A DNA stretch of 64,000 bases. Origin: Myxococcales bacterium (lineage in GTDB: Bacteria > Myxococcota > UBA727 > VGSZ01). Where the stretch lies: positions 1 through 64,000 of the forward strand of contig JAHFED010000024.1 in the NCBI GenBank assembly GCA_023248635.1. Direction: 5' to 3'. Under the pieces are notes generated by a model. The model was not told the origin of the DNA. It made no database searches and was given only the letters and a program-made list of their open reading frames with translations. How positions within the stretch are numbered: position 1 is the stretch's first letter; each line of letters starts with the position of its first letter. The translations under genes and the position numbers were made by a program. This document shows positions 52,142-61,122 of the stretch, one piece after another.

Positions 52142-52861
52142 ATGGCCAGCAAACTCGGAAAGAAGCGTACGGCTGCTTTCAAGCGCGTCGACGCAACCAC
52201 TCGCTACAAAGTCTCTGATGCCTTTCGCCTCGTGAAGGGCTGCAAGACCTCGAAGTTCGACGAATCCGTCGACGTCTCCATCAACCTCGGCGTCGATCCC
52301 CGTCACGCCGATCAGATGGTGCGCGGCGCTGTCGTCATGCCCAACGGCACCGGCAAGACCATCCGCATCGCGGTCTTCGCCAAGGGCAACAAGGCCGAAG
52401 AAGCCAAGGCCGCTGGAGCCGACATCGTTGGCGCCGACGACCTGCACGATCGCATCGCTGGCGGCTTCATGGACTTCGACAAGGTCATCGCGACGCCCGA
52501 CATGATGGGCGTCGTCGGTAAGCTCGGTCGCGTCCTGGGTCCCCGCGGGCTCATGCCCAACCCAAAGGTCGGCACCGTCACCATGGACGTCACCAAGGCC
52601 GTCAAGGAGTCCAAGGCTGGCAAGGTCGAATACAAAGTCGAAAAGGCCGGCATCATCCACGCCGGCATCGGCAAGGTGTCGATGGAGTCCGACAAGCTCG
52701 TCGAGAACTTCAAGGCCCTGTTCGACAACATCATGCGCCAGAAGCCGTCGACGTCGAAGGGCATCTACGTGAAGAACATCGTGGTGTCGTCGACGATGGG
52801 ACCCGGCGTGAAGGTCGATCTCGCTGATGCCGCGGCGATGTCGGTCGGCACCGAAGCCTGA
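52142..52861 (+). CDS. rplA: 50S ribosomal protein L1
   Basis: A 239-aa L1. [24 protein letters not shown]-like [35 protein letters not shown] and [10 protein letters not shown] identify the family. L1 binds 23S rRNA and in E. coli represses its own operon. ATG at 52142 follows AAGGA. The gene ends the cluster: a strong terminator (52886-52918) comes next and rplJ, rplL, rpoB and rpoC are absent from this region. Confidence 0.95.
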   Translation: MASKLGKKRTAAFKRVDATTRYKVSDAFRLVKGCKTSKFDESVDVSINLGVDPRHADQMVRGAVVMPNGTGKTIRIAVFAKGNKAEEAKAAGADIVGADDLHDRIAGGFMDFDKVIATPDMMGVVGKLGRVLGPRGLMPNPKVGTVTMDVTKAVKESKAGKVEYKVEKAGIIHAGIGKVSMESDKLVENFKALFDNIMRQKPSTSKGIYVKNIVVSSTMGPGVKVDLADAAAMSVGTEA

Positions 52862-52885
52862 GTTCGACGACGGAGGCACGCACTG

Positions 52886-52918
52886 AACGAGGCCGCCGTG
52901 AGGCGGCCTCGTTGCTTT
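52886..52918 (+). terminator. Intrinsic terminator after rplA
   Basis: 12-bp perfect stem AACGAGGCCGCC / GGCGGCCTCGTT with GTGA loop, followed by GCTTT. The downstream minus-strand gene ends at 52927, so it could act in both directions. Confidence 0.8.
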
Positions 52919-52926
52919 GCTGGGGT

Positions 52927-53562
52927 CTACTTGAGCACCTGTTGGAACCAGGCATCGGGTCGTCGCGTGCGCACCACCAGCCGCGAGATGCGCTTGCAGG
53001 CGTCGGAGCGCTGCGGAAGCACGACGAGCAGCATCGCCTTCAACCGCTCGGAGTCGTTGCGCAGCTCGTAACAGAGAGCCTGAACCCGCGCGCGCGTGCG
53101 GTAGGCCTGCGACGCGGTGTCAAAGGTCAGCTGCTCGACGCTGTGAAAGGCCTCCAGCGCCTTGGCGACGTCGTCGACGACGGAACCGAGGGCCTGGCGC
53201 TGGGCGCTGGTGATGCGCTCGAGCCGGTAGCGCGTCGAGGGCTCGAGGCTGAGCCGAGCGGTGGTGAGCAGGACGACGGCGTCTTCGAAGGGAAGGCGGG
53301 CCTCGATCTCGAGACAAAAGCGATGGCTGGCGCGTCGAAGGACATCGAGGGCGTGGGCGCGCTCCTGCCGCACGCGCGTGATGTCGGCGCTGCGTGCTTC
53401 GGCTTCTTCGACGTGGATCTTCAGCCTCGCGGCCAGCAGCCGCAGTCCATCGGCCTCCGTGAAAAGCTCGGCATCGCTGGCTTCGTCGGCGAGCAGCTCG
53501 GCGTTGTCGATGACGACGGCGGCGCGGTCGGTGAATGCACTGGTGATCCATCTGCGTGACAT
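52927..53562 (-). CDS. Hypothetical helical protein
   Basis: A 211-aa soluble, mainly helical protein (coiled-coil-like stretches ADGLRLLAARLKIHVEEAEA and RLKAMLLVVLPQR). It begins MSRRWITSAFTDRAAVVIDN. No family recognised. ATG at 53562 is preceded by AAGGAGGAGCC, an excellent binding site; the longer open frame upstream is antisense to the lipoprotein gene at 53779 and is rejected. Converges on rplA across a shared terminator. Confidence 0.75.
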   Translation of the reverse strand: MSRRWITSAFTDRAAVVIDNAELLADEASDAELFTEADGLRLLAARLKIHVEEAEARSADITRVRQERAHALDVLRRASHRFCLEIEARLPFEDAVVLLTTARLSLEPSTRYRLERITSAQRQALGSVVDDVAKALEAFHSVEQLTFDTASQAYRTRARVQALCYELRNDSERLKAMLLVVLPQRSDACKRISRLVVRTRRPDAWFQQVLK

Positions 53563-53778
53563 GGCTCCTCCTTGGGGATTGCTCCCGGTTGGCAGGTGCA
53601 CTCCACACGCTGTGCCGCTTGCACCAGAGCACCCGAACGCGACGACGACCGTGCAAGGCAGGGCGATCTCGTTCCAGGTGGAACGCCGGTCACACTTCCG
53701 TCTTCGTCGCTTTCCGTGCGCGCCCACAGCCGGGTCCATCTGCCGCAGAGCCGATGGCTCAAACGCGGAGGACGAACC

Positions 53779-54774
53779 ATGAACAAGACGACCTTGCTCT
53801 CTCTCTCTCTCATCGGTGCCCTGAGCGCATGCAACGCGAACCCCTTTGGGTCCGTCGTTCCCAACAACGGGCAAGTCCGCTTGAACGTGCCCGGTGCATC
53901 CAAAGACGGCACCCAAGCGCTGCGCGCAGGTGGCCGAAGCGAGCTCTACTTGTCGACGCTGAACATCGCCGACAGCGTCAACGGCGGCGTCGGCTTGGTG
54001 CTTGGCATTGTCGCGGAGATCAGCGCGCTGCCGGCGACCGAGACCGACGGCGAGACCTATGCGGTGTGGGGTCCCTCGGAAGCGCGGGGGCTTCAGCGCA
54101 ACTCGTTCCGCTTCACCGTGAACAAGGTCGACGCCTCCTTCGAATACAAGCTCGAAGCGCGCGCCAAAGACCAAACCGCCGAAGAAGACTTCGTCGTCGC
54201 CTTCGAGGGCACGGCCTTCCCCGACGAGGAAAACCGGGGCCACGGCAATCTCGACGTTCACTGGGGCGCGCTGCGCAGCCTCGACGCCACGGAGTGCCTG
54301 CTCGGCGACCTCCACATCGACTACGCCGCCGACGAAGAGCCGCGCCGCTTGGACGTCAGCTTCAGCCAGGTCGCCGACGCCTGCAGCGACCAGACGCCGA
54401 CGGACGCGAGCTATCACTACCTCGAAGCCGCCGACGCCTCGGGCCAGCTCGACTTCGCCTTCCGCGCCAACCTGCACAAGGCCGACGACAACAAGCCCGA
54501 AGAAGAGGTCTTCGCCGTGCGCAGCCGCTGGCTGGCCGACGGACGGGGCCGCTCCGATGTGCGCCTGTCGGAAGGTGAGATCGACGACGACCTCGCGCTG
54601 CACATCCCGGGCACCGCAGCGACCAGCGCTGACGTGGTCGAGTGCTGGGACGCCAGCTTCGCCCTCATCTTCGCCGACACCAGCCCCGACGAGCTCGAGC
54701 CCTACCTCGGCCACGAAGCCGAAGGGGACGTCGCCGGCTGCGCCTACGCCGACGCCTCCTTCGCCACCCTCTGA
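53779..54774 (+). CDS. Lipoprotein, unknown function
   Basis: A 331-aa lipoprotein: signal MNKTTLLSLSLIGALSACN with lipobox LSAC. The mature part is acidic and beta-rich, with EFECLLG-like and CADACSDQ-type cysteines (ATECLLGDL, ADACSDQ, VECWDAS, VAGCAYAD). No family recognised. GGAGG precedes ATG 53779 by 8 nt. Its stop codon (54772-54774) is also the first triplet of a type E repeat. Confidence 0.75.
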   Translation: MNKTTLLSLSLIGALSACNANPFGSVVPNNGQVRLNVPGASKDGTQALRAGGRSELYLSTLNIADSVNGGVGLVLGIVAEISALPATETDGETYAVWGPSEARGLQRNSFRFTVNKVDASFEYKLEARAKDQTAEEDFVVAFEGTAFPDEENRGHGNLDVHWGALRSLDATECLLGDLHIDYAADEEPRRLDVSFSQVADACSDQTPTDASYHYLEAADASGQLDFAFRANLHKADDNKPEEEVFAVRSRWLADGRGRSDVRLSEGEIDDDLALHIPGTAATSADVVECWDASFALIFADTSPDELEPYLGHEAEGDVAGCAYADASFATL

Positions 54775-54997
54775 TCCCCGATCTCGCTGAACTTCGGCCG
54801 CCGAGCGTCTCGTTCGGCTGCGTCGGGGACGCTCTTGTGGGAGGTCTGATCCCCGATCTCGGGGAACTTCGTTCACCGAGGTCGGGGATGTTCTTCCTGG
54901 ACGGTCTGCTGCAGACCCTCCCCCACGCCCCCACGCCGGCGGAGCCGGACGGTGGGGCCCCCACCCAACTCCGCTTTGCGCGCGCTCCCCGCGCCTG
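54772..54997 (+). repeat. Type E block, copy 3 (extended)
   Basis: Begins with the TGA of the lipoprotein gene. It holds two consecutive TGATCCCCGATCTCG starts (54772 and about 54848), palindromes CCCCGA/TCGGGG, GGTCTG/CAGACC and a final CCGGCGGAGCCGGA segment as in copy 1. It fills most of the 54775-55139 gap. Confidence 0.85.
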
Positions 54998-55050
54998 AGC
55001 GAACTTCAACTGGACTTGATTCGCATGAAGTCGGCCAGCGTCAGGAGAAC

Positions 55051-55074
55051 GAGGGCGCCCGAACGGGCGCCCTC
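55051..55074 (+). other. Strong hairpin upstream of the degenerate kinase gene
   Basis: Perfect 10-bp stem GAGGGCGCCC / GGGCGCCCTC with a GAAC loop and no T-tract. It sits 66 bp before the kinase-like start. It may terminate or attenuate transcription, or protect an RNA end. Confidence 0.5.
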
Positions 55075-55139
55075 GATCGGCGCACCCTACACCGGCGGCT
55101 CGAGCGCTCGGCTGAGGCCGCCAAGACGCGGGACGCAAC

Positions 55140-55781
55140 ATGAACCAGCCTCCCTCCCTGGGGTCGGTGGCCGCGGGCATCGCTCACGATGTGCGTGGGC
55201 CCATCGGCGTCATCGTCGCGGTGTTGCACGAGATAGAGCAGTCCGCTGGCGCCGCCGTCGGTGCGGATCTCGAGCGGCTGCTGGAGATGGCGCGCCGAAG
55301 CACCCGAAAGCTCGAGCGCACCGCCGCCACTTTGGATGCCGTGGCGCAGCTCGAGCAGCCTCAGCTCTCCACCGTCGACCTCTGTCCCATGCTCCACGCG
55401 GCCGTCGATCGCATGCGCAGCCTCGAGCGGCGGTCGGAGTTGAAGCTCACCCTCCCTTCGGCGACGGGAACCACGCGGGTGCAGGTGGCACCTGCTCTCT
55501 TCCCCCATGCCCTCGAAGAGCTCGTGGGTTGGGCCCTGCGCCGCAACCCAGCTGAGCTGCGACTGGAAATCCAGCGTCCCGACGAGAGCGCCAACGTCGT
55601 CGTCGTCGTCACCGTCGTCGGCGTCGCCGTCTTGCCGGCGTCGGCGCGGCCCTTTCAAGATCCTCTGGGCCTTGCCCGGCAACTCTTGGAGGCCCAAGGC
55701 GCGGGGCTTTCGATCGAAGCCGTCGAGGGCAACGTCGTGATGGCGGTGTCGGTTCCGGCGGCGCCACAGGTCGTGCGCTGA
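55140..55781 (+). CDS. Histidine-kinase-like protein with degenerate ATPase domain
   Basis: A 213-aa protein. The N-terminal HisKA-like helix has the H-box GIAHDVRGPIGV (His16). The following part has the length of an HATPase domain, but the N box reads LEELVGWALRRNP where ELLxNAxxA is expected, and no GxGxG box is clear (DPLGLARQLLEAQGAG may be the remnant of the G2 box). It has no sensor or membrane segment. It could be an inactive kinase or a dimerising phosphate-transfer partner. ATG at 55140. No partner regulator adjoins it. Confidence 0.65.
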   Translation: MNQPPSLGSVAAGIAHDVRGPIGVIVAVLHEIEQSAGAAVGADLERLLEMARRSTRKLERTAATLDAVAQLEQPQLSTVDLCPMLHAAVDRMRSLERRSELKLTLPSATGTTRVQVAPALFPHALEELVGWALRRNPAELRLEIQRPDESANVVVVVTVVGVAVLPASARPFQDPLGLARQLLEAQGAGLSIEAVEGNVVMAVSVPAAPQVVR

Positions 55782-55974
55782 GCCTGATCGCTGATCGCCC
55801 GTCGGCTCCAAGGCGCTGAGCGCGCGGGGCGGGGACTGCCCGGGCATCCACCCGCTGACCTACCGCCTGCTGTCCGACTCGGGCACCGACGATCGGGCTT
55901 GCGGGCCGAAAGGGGTCGGGTAACGTCCCACATGTCGCCGCTTCGGCGGCGCGTCCCCCACATTGAGGCCCCTG

Positions 55975-56808
55975 ATGAACCTCCGCGCTCTGCTTGCTGC
56001 CGCTGTCTTCTTGCCCGCTGGGGCCTCCTTCGCCCAGACCACCTGCGTCGTCGAAGGCTTCGATCGCACCTGCGAAGGCACCACGCTGACCTTCTGCGAT
56101 GCCACCGACGATGCGGGCGCTGCACAGCCGCCGGTCACGAACACCTTTGATTGCTCGACCAACGGCACCGGCGTCGGCTGCGGCGACCAAAATTGCACGG
56201 GAGACGGGTGTGGCGACCTCTCGACCTGCGTGGGCACCGGTGAGGCCTCGAGCTGCATCGGTGAGTCGGTCTTTTACGACGCCGACACCGAAAACGACCA
56301 GCTCTTCTTGGCCATCACCTGCGCCGCCGGCTTCGCTTGCAAAACCGTCGTGACGGGCGACGGCACCGCCCTCGAGGATTCCTGCACGGCCAACACCGAG
56401 GTCTGCACCGGTGCCTCGGCGCGCTGCGACGGCCAGGTCGGCGTCACCTGCTACGCCGGCGGCGAAGCCGCCACTGCGTTCCTGCTGAACTCCCCCACCC
56501 TGCAGGACTGCTCGACCTTCCCCGCCGGCAGCACCTGCGCCGTCAACGAGGACACCCCTGGCAGCCCCTTCGCTTTCTGCGACGTCCCCGCCCCGGCCGA
56601 AGGTGAAGGCGAGGGCGAAGGCGCCGAAGGCGAAGGCGAAGCCGCCGAAGGCGAAGGCGAAGACGGCGACGGCAACAACCGCGACGACGAACCCGCTGAG
56701 CCCGCACCGAGCAATGGGCTGGCGGGTTGCCTCAACGCCTCTGGCACCTTGCCCGTCTTTGGGCCCTTGGCCCTGGTTCTGGTCGCCCTGCGCCGTCGCC
56801 GACGCTGA
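55975..56808 (+). CDS. Cys-rich secreted protein with GE linker and MYXO-CTERM-like tail
   Basis: A 277-aa exported protein. Signal peptide MNLRALLAAAVFLPAGASFAQ, then about 16 cysteines in a repeated pattern (TFCDATDD, GVGCGDQNC, STCVGTG, AVCYAGG-like VTCYAGG). A GE/AE linker follows (about 205-225), and the C-terminus is GCLNASGTLPVFGPLALV with ALRRRRR. A Cys, a hydrophobic stretch and an Arg cluster resemble the MYXO-CTERM sorting tail of myxobacterial surface proteins. ATG at 55975 is preferred over TTG 55963. A good terminator follows at 56851. Confidence 0.8.
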   Translation: MNLRALLAAAVFLPAGASFAQTTCVVEGFDRTCEGTTLTFCDATDDAGAAQPPVTNTFDCSTNGTGVGCGDQNCTGDGCGDLSTCVGTGEASSCIGESVFYDADTENDQLFLAITCAAGFACKTVVTGDGTALEDSCTANTEVCTGASARCDGQVGVTCYAGGEAATAFLLNSPTLQDCSTFPAGSTCAVNEDTPGSPFAFCDVPAPAEGEGEGEGAEGEGEAAEGEGEDGDGNNRDDEPAEPAPSNGLAGCLNASGTLPVFGPLALVLVALRRRRR

Positions 56809-56850
56809 GCCGACGCCGTCACCTTGCTTCATCGCCGCGGCGATGACAGA

Positions 56851-56884
56851 GAACGGGGAGCCCAGAGGCTCCCCGTTCTTTTTT
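56851..56884 (+). terminator. Intrinsic terminator after the Cys-rich gene
   Basis: Perfect 12-bp stem GAACGGGGAGCC / GGCTCCCCGTTC with CAGA loop, followed by TTTTTT. The next gene starts 44 bp further on. Confidence 0.85.
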
Positions 56885-56927
56885 CTTGGTTTGTGCTGGC
56901 TGGTTCAGACGTCGCGCGAGGTCCGCC

Positions 56928-57470
56928 GTGTTCGTTGTCGTCGTCGTCGCTGCTTTGTTGGTCGCTCAGGGTGAAGGGGAGGGCGAGGCGGATCCGCCGC
57001 TCGGCGAAGGCGAAGGCGAAGGCGAAGACCCCTGCACCCCCCAGTGCGACGGCGACGTGCTGCGCTTCTGCGACTTTGGCGCTGCGGCGACCCTGGTGTG
57101 CGCCGACGTCGACGCCAACGTCTCGGGGGAGACCTGCGGCTTGCTCTCGGCCGAGTGGGGCTTTGACTGTTTGTTGCCCGACGGTGCGGCCTGCGACCCG
57201 GGCTTCGGCTTCGGCCAGTCGCGCTGCGCGGGCGGAGCCTGCATCGACCAGGTGTGCGCGACGGGGGAACCCCTGGGTGAACCCGTGCTGGAACCCACGC
57301 AGGGCACCGATTTCGTCGCCAACACGGCGCCGACGTCGGACAGCTGCCTGGGGTGTCCGCAGACGTCGCTGGTGGGGCCTTTGCCCCTGTTGGGGCTGTG
57401 GCGCGCTCGACGTCGGCGCGGGCGGGGAGAGAATCGCCCAACAGGTGATCGGAATCCGGCAGGCTTGTAG
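56928..57470 (+). CDS. Cys-rich secreted protein, short, with GE linker and MYXO-CTERM-like tail
   Basis: A 180-aa protein starting at GTG 56928 with a short hydrophobic signal (FVVVVVAALLVAQ) followed immediately by GEGEGEADPPLGEGEGEGED. The middle has eight to nine Cys (CTPQCDGDVLRFCD, LVCADVD, GETCGLL). The tail TSDSCLGCPQTSLVGPLPLL ends in RARRRRGRG, close to the tail of the preceding gene. It appears to be a sister of that gene with the GE linker moved to the N-terminus. An earlier TTG at 56886 would begin within the terminator region and is rejected. The exact start is uncertain. Confidence 0.7.
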   Translation: MFVVVVVAALLVAQGEGEGEADPPLGEGEGEGEDPCTPQCDGDVLRFCDFGAAATLVCADVDANVSGETCGLLSAEWGFDCLLPDGAACDPGFGFGQSRCAGGACIDQVCATGEPLGEPVLEPTQGTDFVANTAPTSDSCLGCPQTSLVGPLPLLGLWRARRRRGRGENRPTGDRNPAGL

Positions 57471-57479
57471 GTTCTCCCG

Positions 57480-60400
57480 ATGCGGATTGATTGCGAGCAA
57501 TGCGGCGCGGCCTTCACCATCGACGACGCGCTGATCTCTGATCGTGGCGTTCGCGCACAGTGCCCCAAGTGCGGTCAACAAAAGGTCGTGAAGAAACCCG
57601 CCGGCGCCGCCCCCGCCACCGGCTTCCCTTCACCGCCCCCCTCAGGAAACCCAGGAAACCCGGGAAACCCCTTTGGTCCGCCGCCTGCCGCAGCCGGGGC
57701 CCCACCCCAGGCCAACCCCTTCGCCAGTTTGTCGACGCCGTCGTCGTCGCCTTTTGGCGACGCGGCACCCGCCGCCGGCAATCCCTTTGGCGCCCCCGCC
57801 GCCAACCCCTTTGGCCCTCCCGCCGCAGCGAATCCCTTCGGGCCGCCGACGGCGAACCCCTTTGGCACGGCACCCGGACCCAATCCTTTTGGGCCTCCCC
57901 CTGCAGCGACGGCGAGTCCCTTTGGCTCTGCTCCCGCCGACAGCCCCTTTGGACCGCCCGTGGGTGCCGCCCCCGCCCCCGCTGCGGCCACGGCCAATCC
58001 CTTTGGTGCCCCCAAGCCCTTCGGCGCCGCCGCCGACCCCTTTGCCAAAGGAGCCCCCGATCCCTTTGCCAAGCCGGCGGGTGCGGCGCCGGCTGCCGAT
58101 CCTTTTGCCCGGGCCGAAGCACCCGATCCCTTTGCCTCGCGATCGACCGGCGCGAACCTCAGCAGTGATCCCTTCGCTCCCAGGCCGACGGGCGCTGGCG
58201 ATCCCTTCTCGGCCCGAGCCACCGGCGTCGGCGATCCCTTCTCGGCCAGAGCCACCGGCGTCGGGGAGGCCCTCGGCAGCGGCGGCGGCAACGCTTTTGG
58301 CGGCCAGCTCACCGACTCGCACCCCCGTCCCGAGGGGCTCAAGCGCGAGCCCACCGATCCCTTCAGCAAGGCGATGCCCGACGCCTTCGCCCGCGACGCC
58401 GGCTCATCCGCCGGAGGGCAATGGGCCGTGAAAACGTCCGCCGGCGACGACGTCATCGACCTCGCTGAGCTCCGAGAGCGGATCAAGGCCGGCGCCGTCC
58501 GCCCCGACGCCAAAGTGGGTCCCGTCGGCGAAGCGCAAAAGCCCGTCAAAGACTGGCCCCTGCTCGCGGTCTCCCTTCCCGGCCGCCGCGAGCCCGCGTC
58601 GTCGAGGCCGTCGGGGGCGCGCGCTGCCGGTTCCGGGTTTTCCTTTCCCCGACCGGCGGCGTTTGGGATCGTCGTCATCGTGCTTGTGGGCGCCACGGCC
58701 GCGGGCATCGCCAAGTACCGACCCGAGTGGATCGAGATCAAGTCCGACGTCGGCGTCAATCCGCTGCGCCGCGCGCGCCCCATGTGGCAGCGACAGTTCC
58801 CCGAGGTCGAAGGCACCGCCGAAGAGCACCTGGTCGAGGGCCGCAAACAGATGCGCCTCGACACCGCTGCTGGCTACCGCAAAGCCGACGACGAATTGCG
58901 CCAGGCCCTGCTGCTCGACGTCGCCAACGTCGCCGCCATCGCTGCTTGGGCCGAGAACTTTTCCCAGCTGCCCACGGTGCGGGCCGATCTCGAAGGCAGC
59001 ACCCTGGCCCTGGAGGCCCTCGAATACGCGCTCAAGACCAGCCCCGAAAACGTCGAGCTGCTGCGGGGTCAGGCCGCCCTCAAGTTGGCCCTCGGCGACG
59101 TCGACGATGCCCAACGCATCCTGCTCAAAGCCGCCAAGCTCGCGCCCAACGACACAGACACCCTGCTGGTGCTGGCCAAGAGCAACCTCGAGCGCAACCC
59201 CACCGACGCCCTGTCGATCATCCAGGGCGACGTGCGGGCCAAGAACCCCGAGCTCAAGGTGGCCTACGTCGTCGAAGGAGCGGCCCAGCGGCGGCTCGGC
59301 GCCTTCAAGGAGTCCCGCGAGATGCTCGAGGCCCGCCTGGTCTCAGACCCCAACAACGTCGGCGCTCTCAAGGAGCTCGCCAAGCTCGAGCTCGACCTGG
59401 GCAACGCCACCGCCGCCATCCACGCCCTCACCAAGCTGCTCGACGCCGAAGACAAAGACGTCGAAGCCCACCTGCTGCGCGCGAAAATCAACTACCAAAT
59501 CAAGGGAGGCACCGAGGGATTCAAGGCCGCCGACGCCCAGCTCAGCGAGGTGCTCGCCAAACACGAAGGCGCCGCTGGCGACCTGCTGCTCTCGGTGCTG
59601 GCCCACGCCGCCTATGTGAAGTCCCAGCTCGGCGACCTCGACGGCGCCATCGCCCTGGGGGAACGGGCCCGGGCCACCGATCCTGGTTATCCCTCGGCCC
59701 TGTTCGTGTTGGGCCGGACCTACGCCCAAAAGGGCGATCTTGTGAACGCCCAGAAAACCCTCGAGCAGGCCGTGCGCGCCGCCGAGCAGCGCGAACAGTT
59801 CTACGAACCCCTGGTGCGCAGCGAGCTGGCAGCCGTGCAAGCCCGCGCCGGCGACGAAGTCAACGCGATTCGCAACAACGAAAAGGTCATCGATTACGAT
59901 CCCAGAAATCTCCGAGCCCACTTCGGTCTCGCCGCTTCCTATGTGAAGAATCAGAAGTTCACTCAGGCGATGACCATCATTCGTCGCGCGCTGGCCAGCG
60001 ATCCAGCCTGGGACAGGGAGCGGTTGTTGCCGACGGATTTTCCGACGCCGCGCACAGATCTCATCATCTTTGCCGATGCATTTCGCGACGCGCAGGTTTC
60101 GAAAGACGACGAATCCCTGCTCGCTTTGAAACTCTCCTCTGAGGGGATGATTCGATATCATGCGGGCCAGCGCGAGAAGGCTGCCGATCTCTTTAATGAA
60201 TCATTGAAAGCAGATCGCTACAACCATGCTGCCCTGCTCTACCTCAGCGTCATGGACATGGAGGACGGCCAAAATGTCGAGCCGCGCCGCCGCCTGAAGC
60301 TCGCGGTGGATACGACGGCGGCGTCCCATCCGGTCACGCGCCTCTACCTGGCCCGCGCGGAGCTGCTCGCTGGGCAAGATGAGGCGGCGCGCGCGCTGCT

Positions 60401-60569
60401 CGTCGATCTCGTCGAGACCGAACCCACTCTTGTGCAGGCTCGGTATTCCTTGGCGATGGTGTTTCGCAAGCAGAAGCTCGAGGCCCAGGCGACGACGGAG
60501 CTCAAGGCCGTAGTTCGCCAGGATCCAGATTACCTCCCGGCCAAACAGGCCCTGGCCGAGAAGCTCTGA
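57480..60569 (+). CDS. Zinc-ribbon, NPFG-rich, GYF-like and TPR protein
   Basis: A 1029-aa protein. The N-terminal zinc ribbon has CEQCG...CPKCG (MJ0042/zinc_ribbon_5 type). A low-complexity region follows (about 45-285) dominated by NPFG and DPFA repeats with Pro and Ala. A GYF_2-like segment (about 318-365) has WAVKTSAGDDVIDLAELR. A membrane helix is FGIVVIVLVGATAAGIAKY (about 392-410). Residues about 440-1029 are TPR or related helical repeats. The order zinc ribbon, disordered region, GYF, helix, TPR is common in Myxococcota. It is probably an inner-membrane scaffold with a cytoplasmic ribbon. Starts 9 bp after the preceding stop. Function unknown. Confidence 0.8.
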   Translation: MRIDCEQCGAAFTIDDALISDRGVRAQCPKCGQQKVVKKPAGAAPATGFPSPPPSGNPGNPGNPFGPPPAAAGAPPQANPFASLSTPSSSPFGDAAPAAGNPFGAPAANPFGPPAAANPFGPPTANPFGTAPGPNPFGPPPAATASPFGSAPADSPFGPPVGAAPAPAAATANPFGAPKPFGAAADPFAKGAPDPFAKPAGAAPAADPFARAEAPDPFASRSTGANLSSDPFAPRPTGAGDPFSARATGVGDPFSARATGVGEALGSGGGNAFGGQLTDSHPRPEGLKREPTDPFSKAMPDAFARDAGSSAGGQWAVKTSAGDDVIDLAELRERIKAGAVRPDAKVGPVGEAQKPVKDWPLLAVSLPGRREPASSRPSGARAAGSGFSFPRPAAFGIVVIVLVGATAAGIAKYRPEWIEIKSDVGVNPLRRARPMWQRQFPEVEGTAEEHLVEGRKQMRLDTAAGYRKADDELRQALLLDVANVAAIAAWAENFSQLPTVRADLEGSTLALEALEYALKTSPENVELLRGQAALKLALGDVDDAQRILLKAAKLAPNDTDTLLVLAKSNLERNPTDALSIIQGDVRAKNPELKVAYVVEGAAQRRLGAFKESREMLEARLVSDPNNVGALKELAKLELDLGNATAAIHALTKLLDAEDKDVEAHLLRAKINYQIKGGTEGFKAADAQLSEVLAKHEGAAGDLLLSVLAHAAYVKSQLGDLDGAIALGERARATDPGYPSALFVLGRTYAQKGDLVNAQKTLEQAVRAAEQREQFYEPLVRSELAAVQARAGDEVNAIRNNEKVIDYDPRNLRAHFGLAASYVKNQKFTQAMTIIRRALASDPAWDRERLLPTDFPTPRTDLIIFADAFRDAQVSKDDESLLALKLSSEGMIRYHAGQREKAADLFNESLKADRYNHAALLYLSVMDMEDGQNVEPRRRLKLAVDTTAASHPVTRLYLARAELLAGQDEAARALLVDLVETEPTLVQARYSLAMVFRKQKLEAQATTELKAVVRQDPDYLPAKQALAEKL

Positions 60570-60572
60570 TCC

Positions 60573-61073
60573 TCACTCCGACGGCGACGCAAACCAGGGT
60601 GCCAACAGCCCGGCGCCGACGACGGCGACCGCAGCGGGCACCAAGGCCGTGGCTGCAAAGGTGAGATCGAAGCGGCCCGGACCGCCCGGCAACGAGAGCA
60701 GGCCGTCGTCGTCGTCGACCAAGAGCCCGCCGACGACCAGAGCCCACAGCGTCGCTGCTCCAACGGCTCCCGCACCCCCAAAGAGACCGACCTTCGAGTC
60801 GTTCAGCGCGCTGGCGGTCAAGAAGGCACCGAGGCCAGCCCCCACCGGAGGCAACACGAGCAAGGGCAAGAGCCCTGCTCGGGCGTCGAAGCCGGCGAGC
60901 AAGGACGAGAGGCCCAAGGCCAGGGATCCGCCGACGAAGCCCCCCGCCCCCGCTCCCACGGCCGCGCTGGCGCTGGCGGCGACGCGGTCCCCAGCCGTGA
61001 GCACAGGCGGCCCTTGGTCGACGTCGACCTGGGCGGCAACGGCCAAGCTTGCGCACAGCAAAAACGGGGTCAC
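60573..61073 (-). CDS. Small membrane protein, unknown function
   Basis: A 166-aa membrane protein. It begins at GTG 61073 with the signal-like segment PFLLCASLAVAAQVDVD. Hydrophobic segments follow (AAVGAGAGGFVGGSLALGLS, AGLLPLLVLPPVGAGLGAFL, AGAVGAATLWALVVGGLLV and ALVPAAVAVVGAGLLAP). The rest is Gly/Ala/Val-rich. No family recognised. The longer open frame upstream is low-complexity Ser-rich shadow of the dnaB region. It converges with the TPR gene (3 bp between stops) and is divergent from dnaB by 49 bp. Confidence 0.65.
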   Translation of the reverse strand: MTPFLLCASLAVAAQVDVDQGPPVLTAGDRVAASASAAVGAGAGGFVGGSLALGLSSLLAGFDARAGLLPLLVLPPVGAGLGAFLTASALNDSKVGLFGGAGAVGAATLWALVVGGLLVDDDDGLLSLPGGPGRFDLTFAATALVPAAVAVVGAGLLAPWFASPSE

Positions 61074-61122
61074 CCGGGATGAGTTGCCAGAGCGGCTCCA
61101 GACACGCCATGGAGGACGTCTG

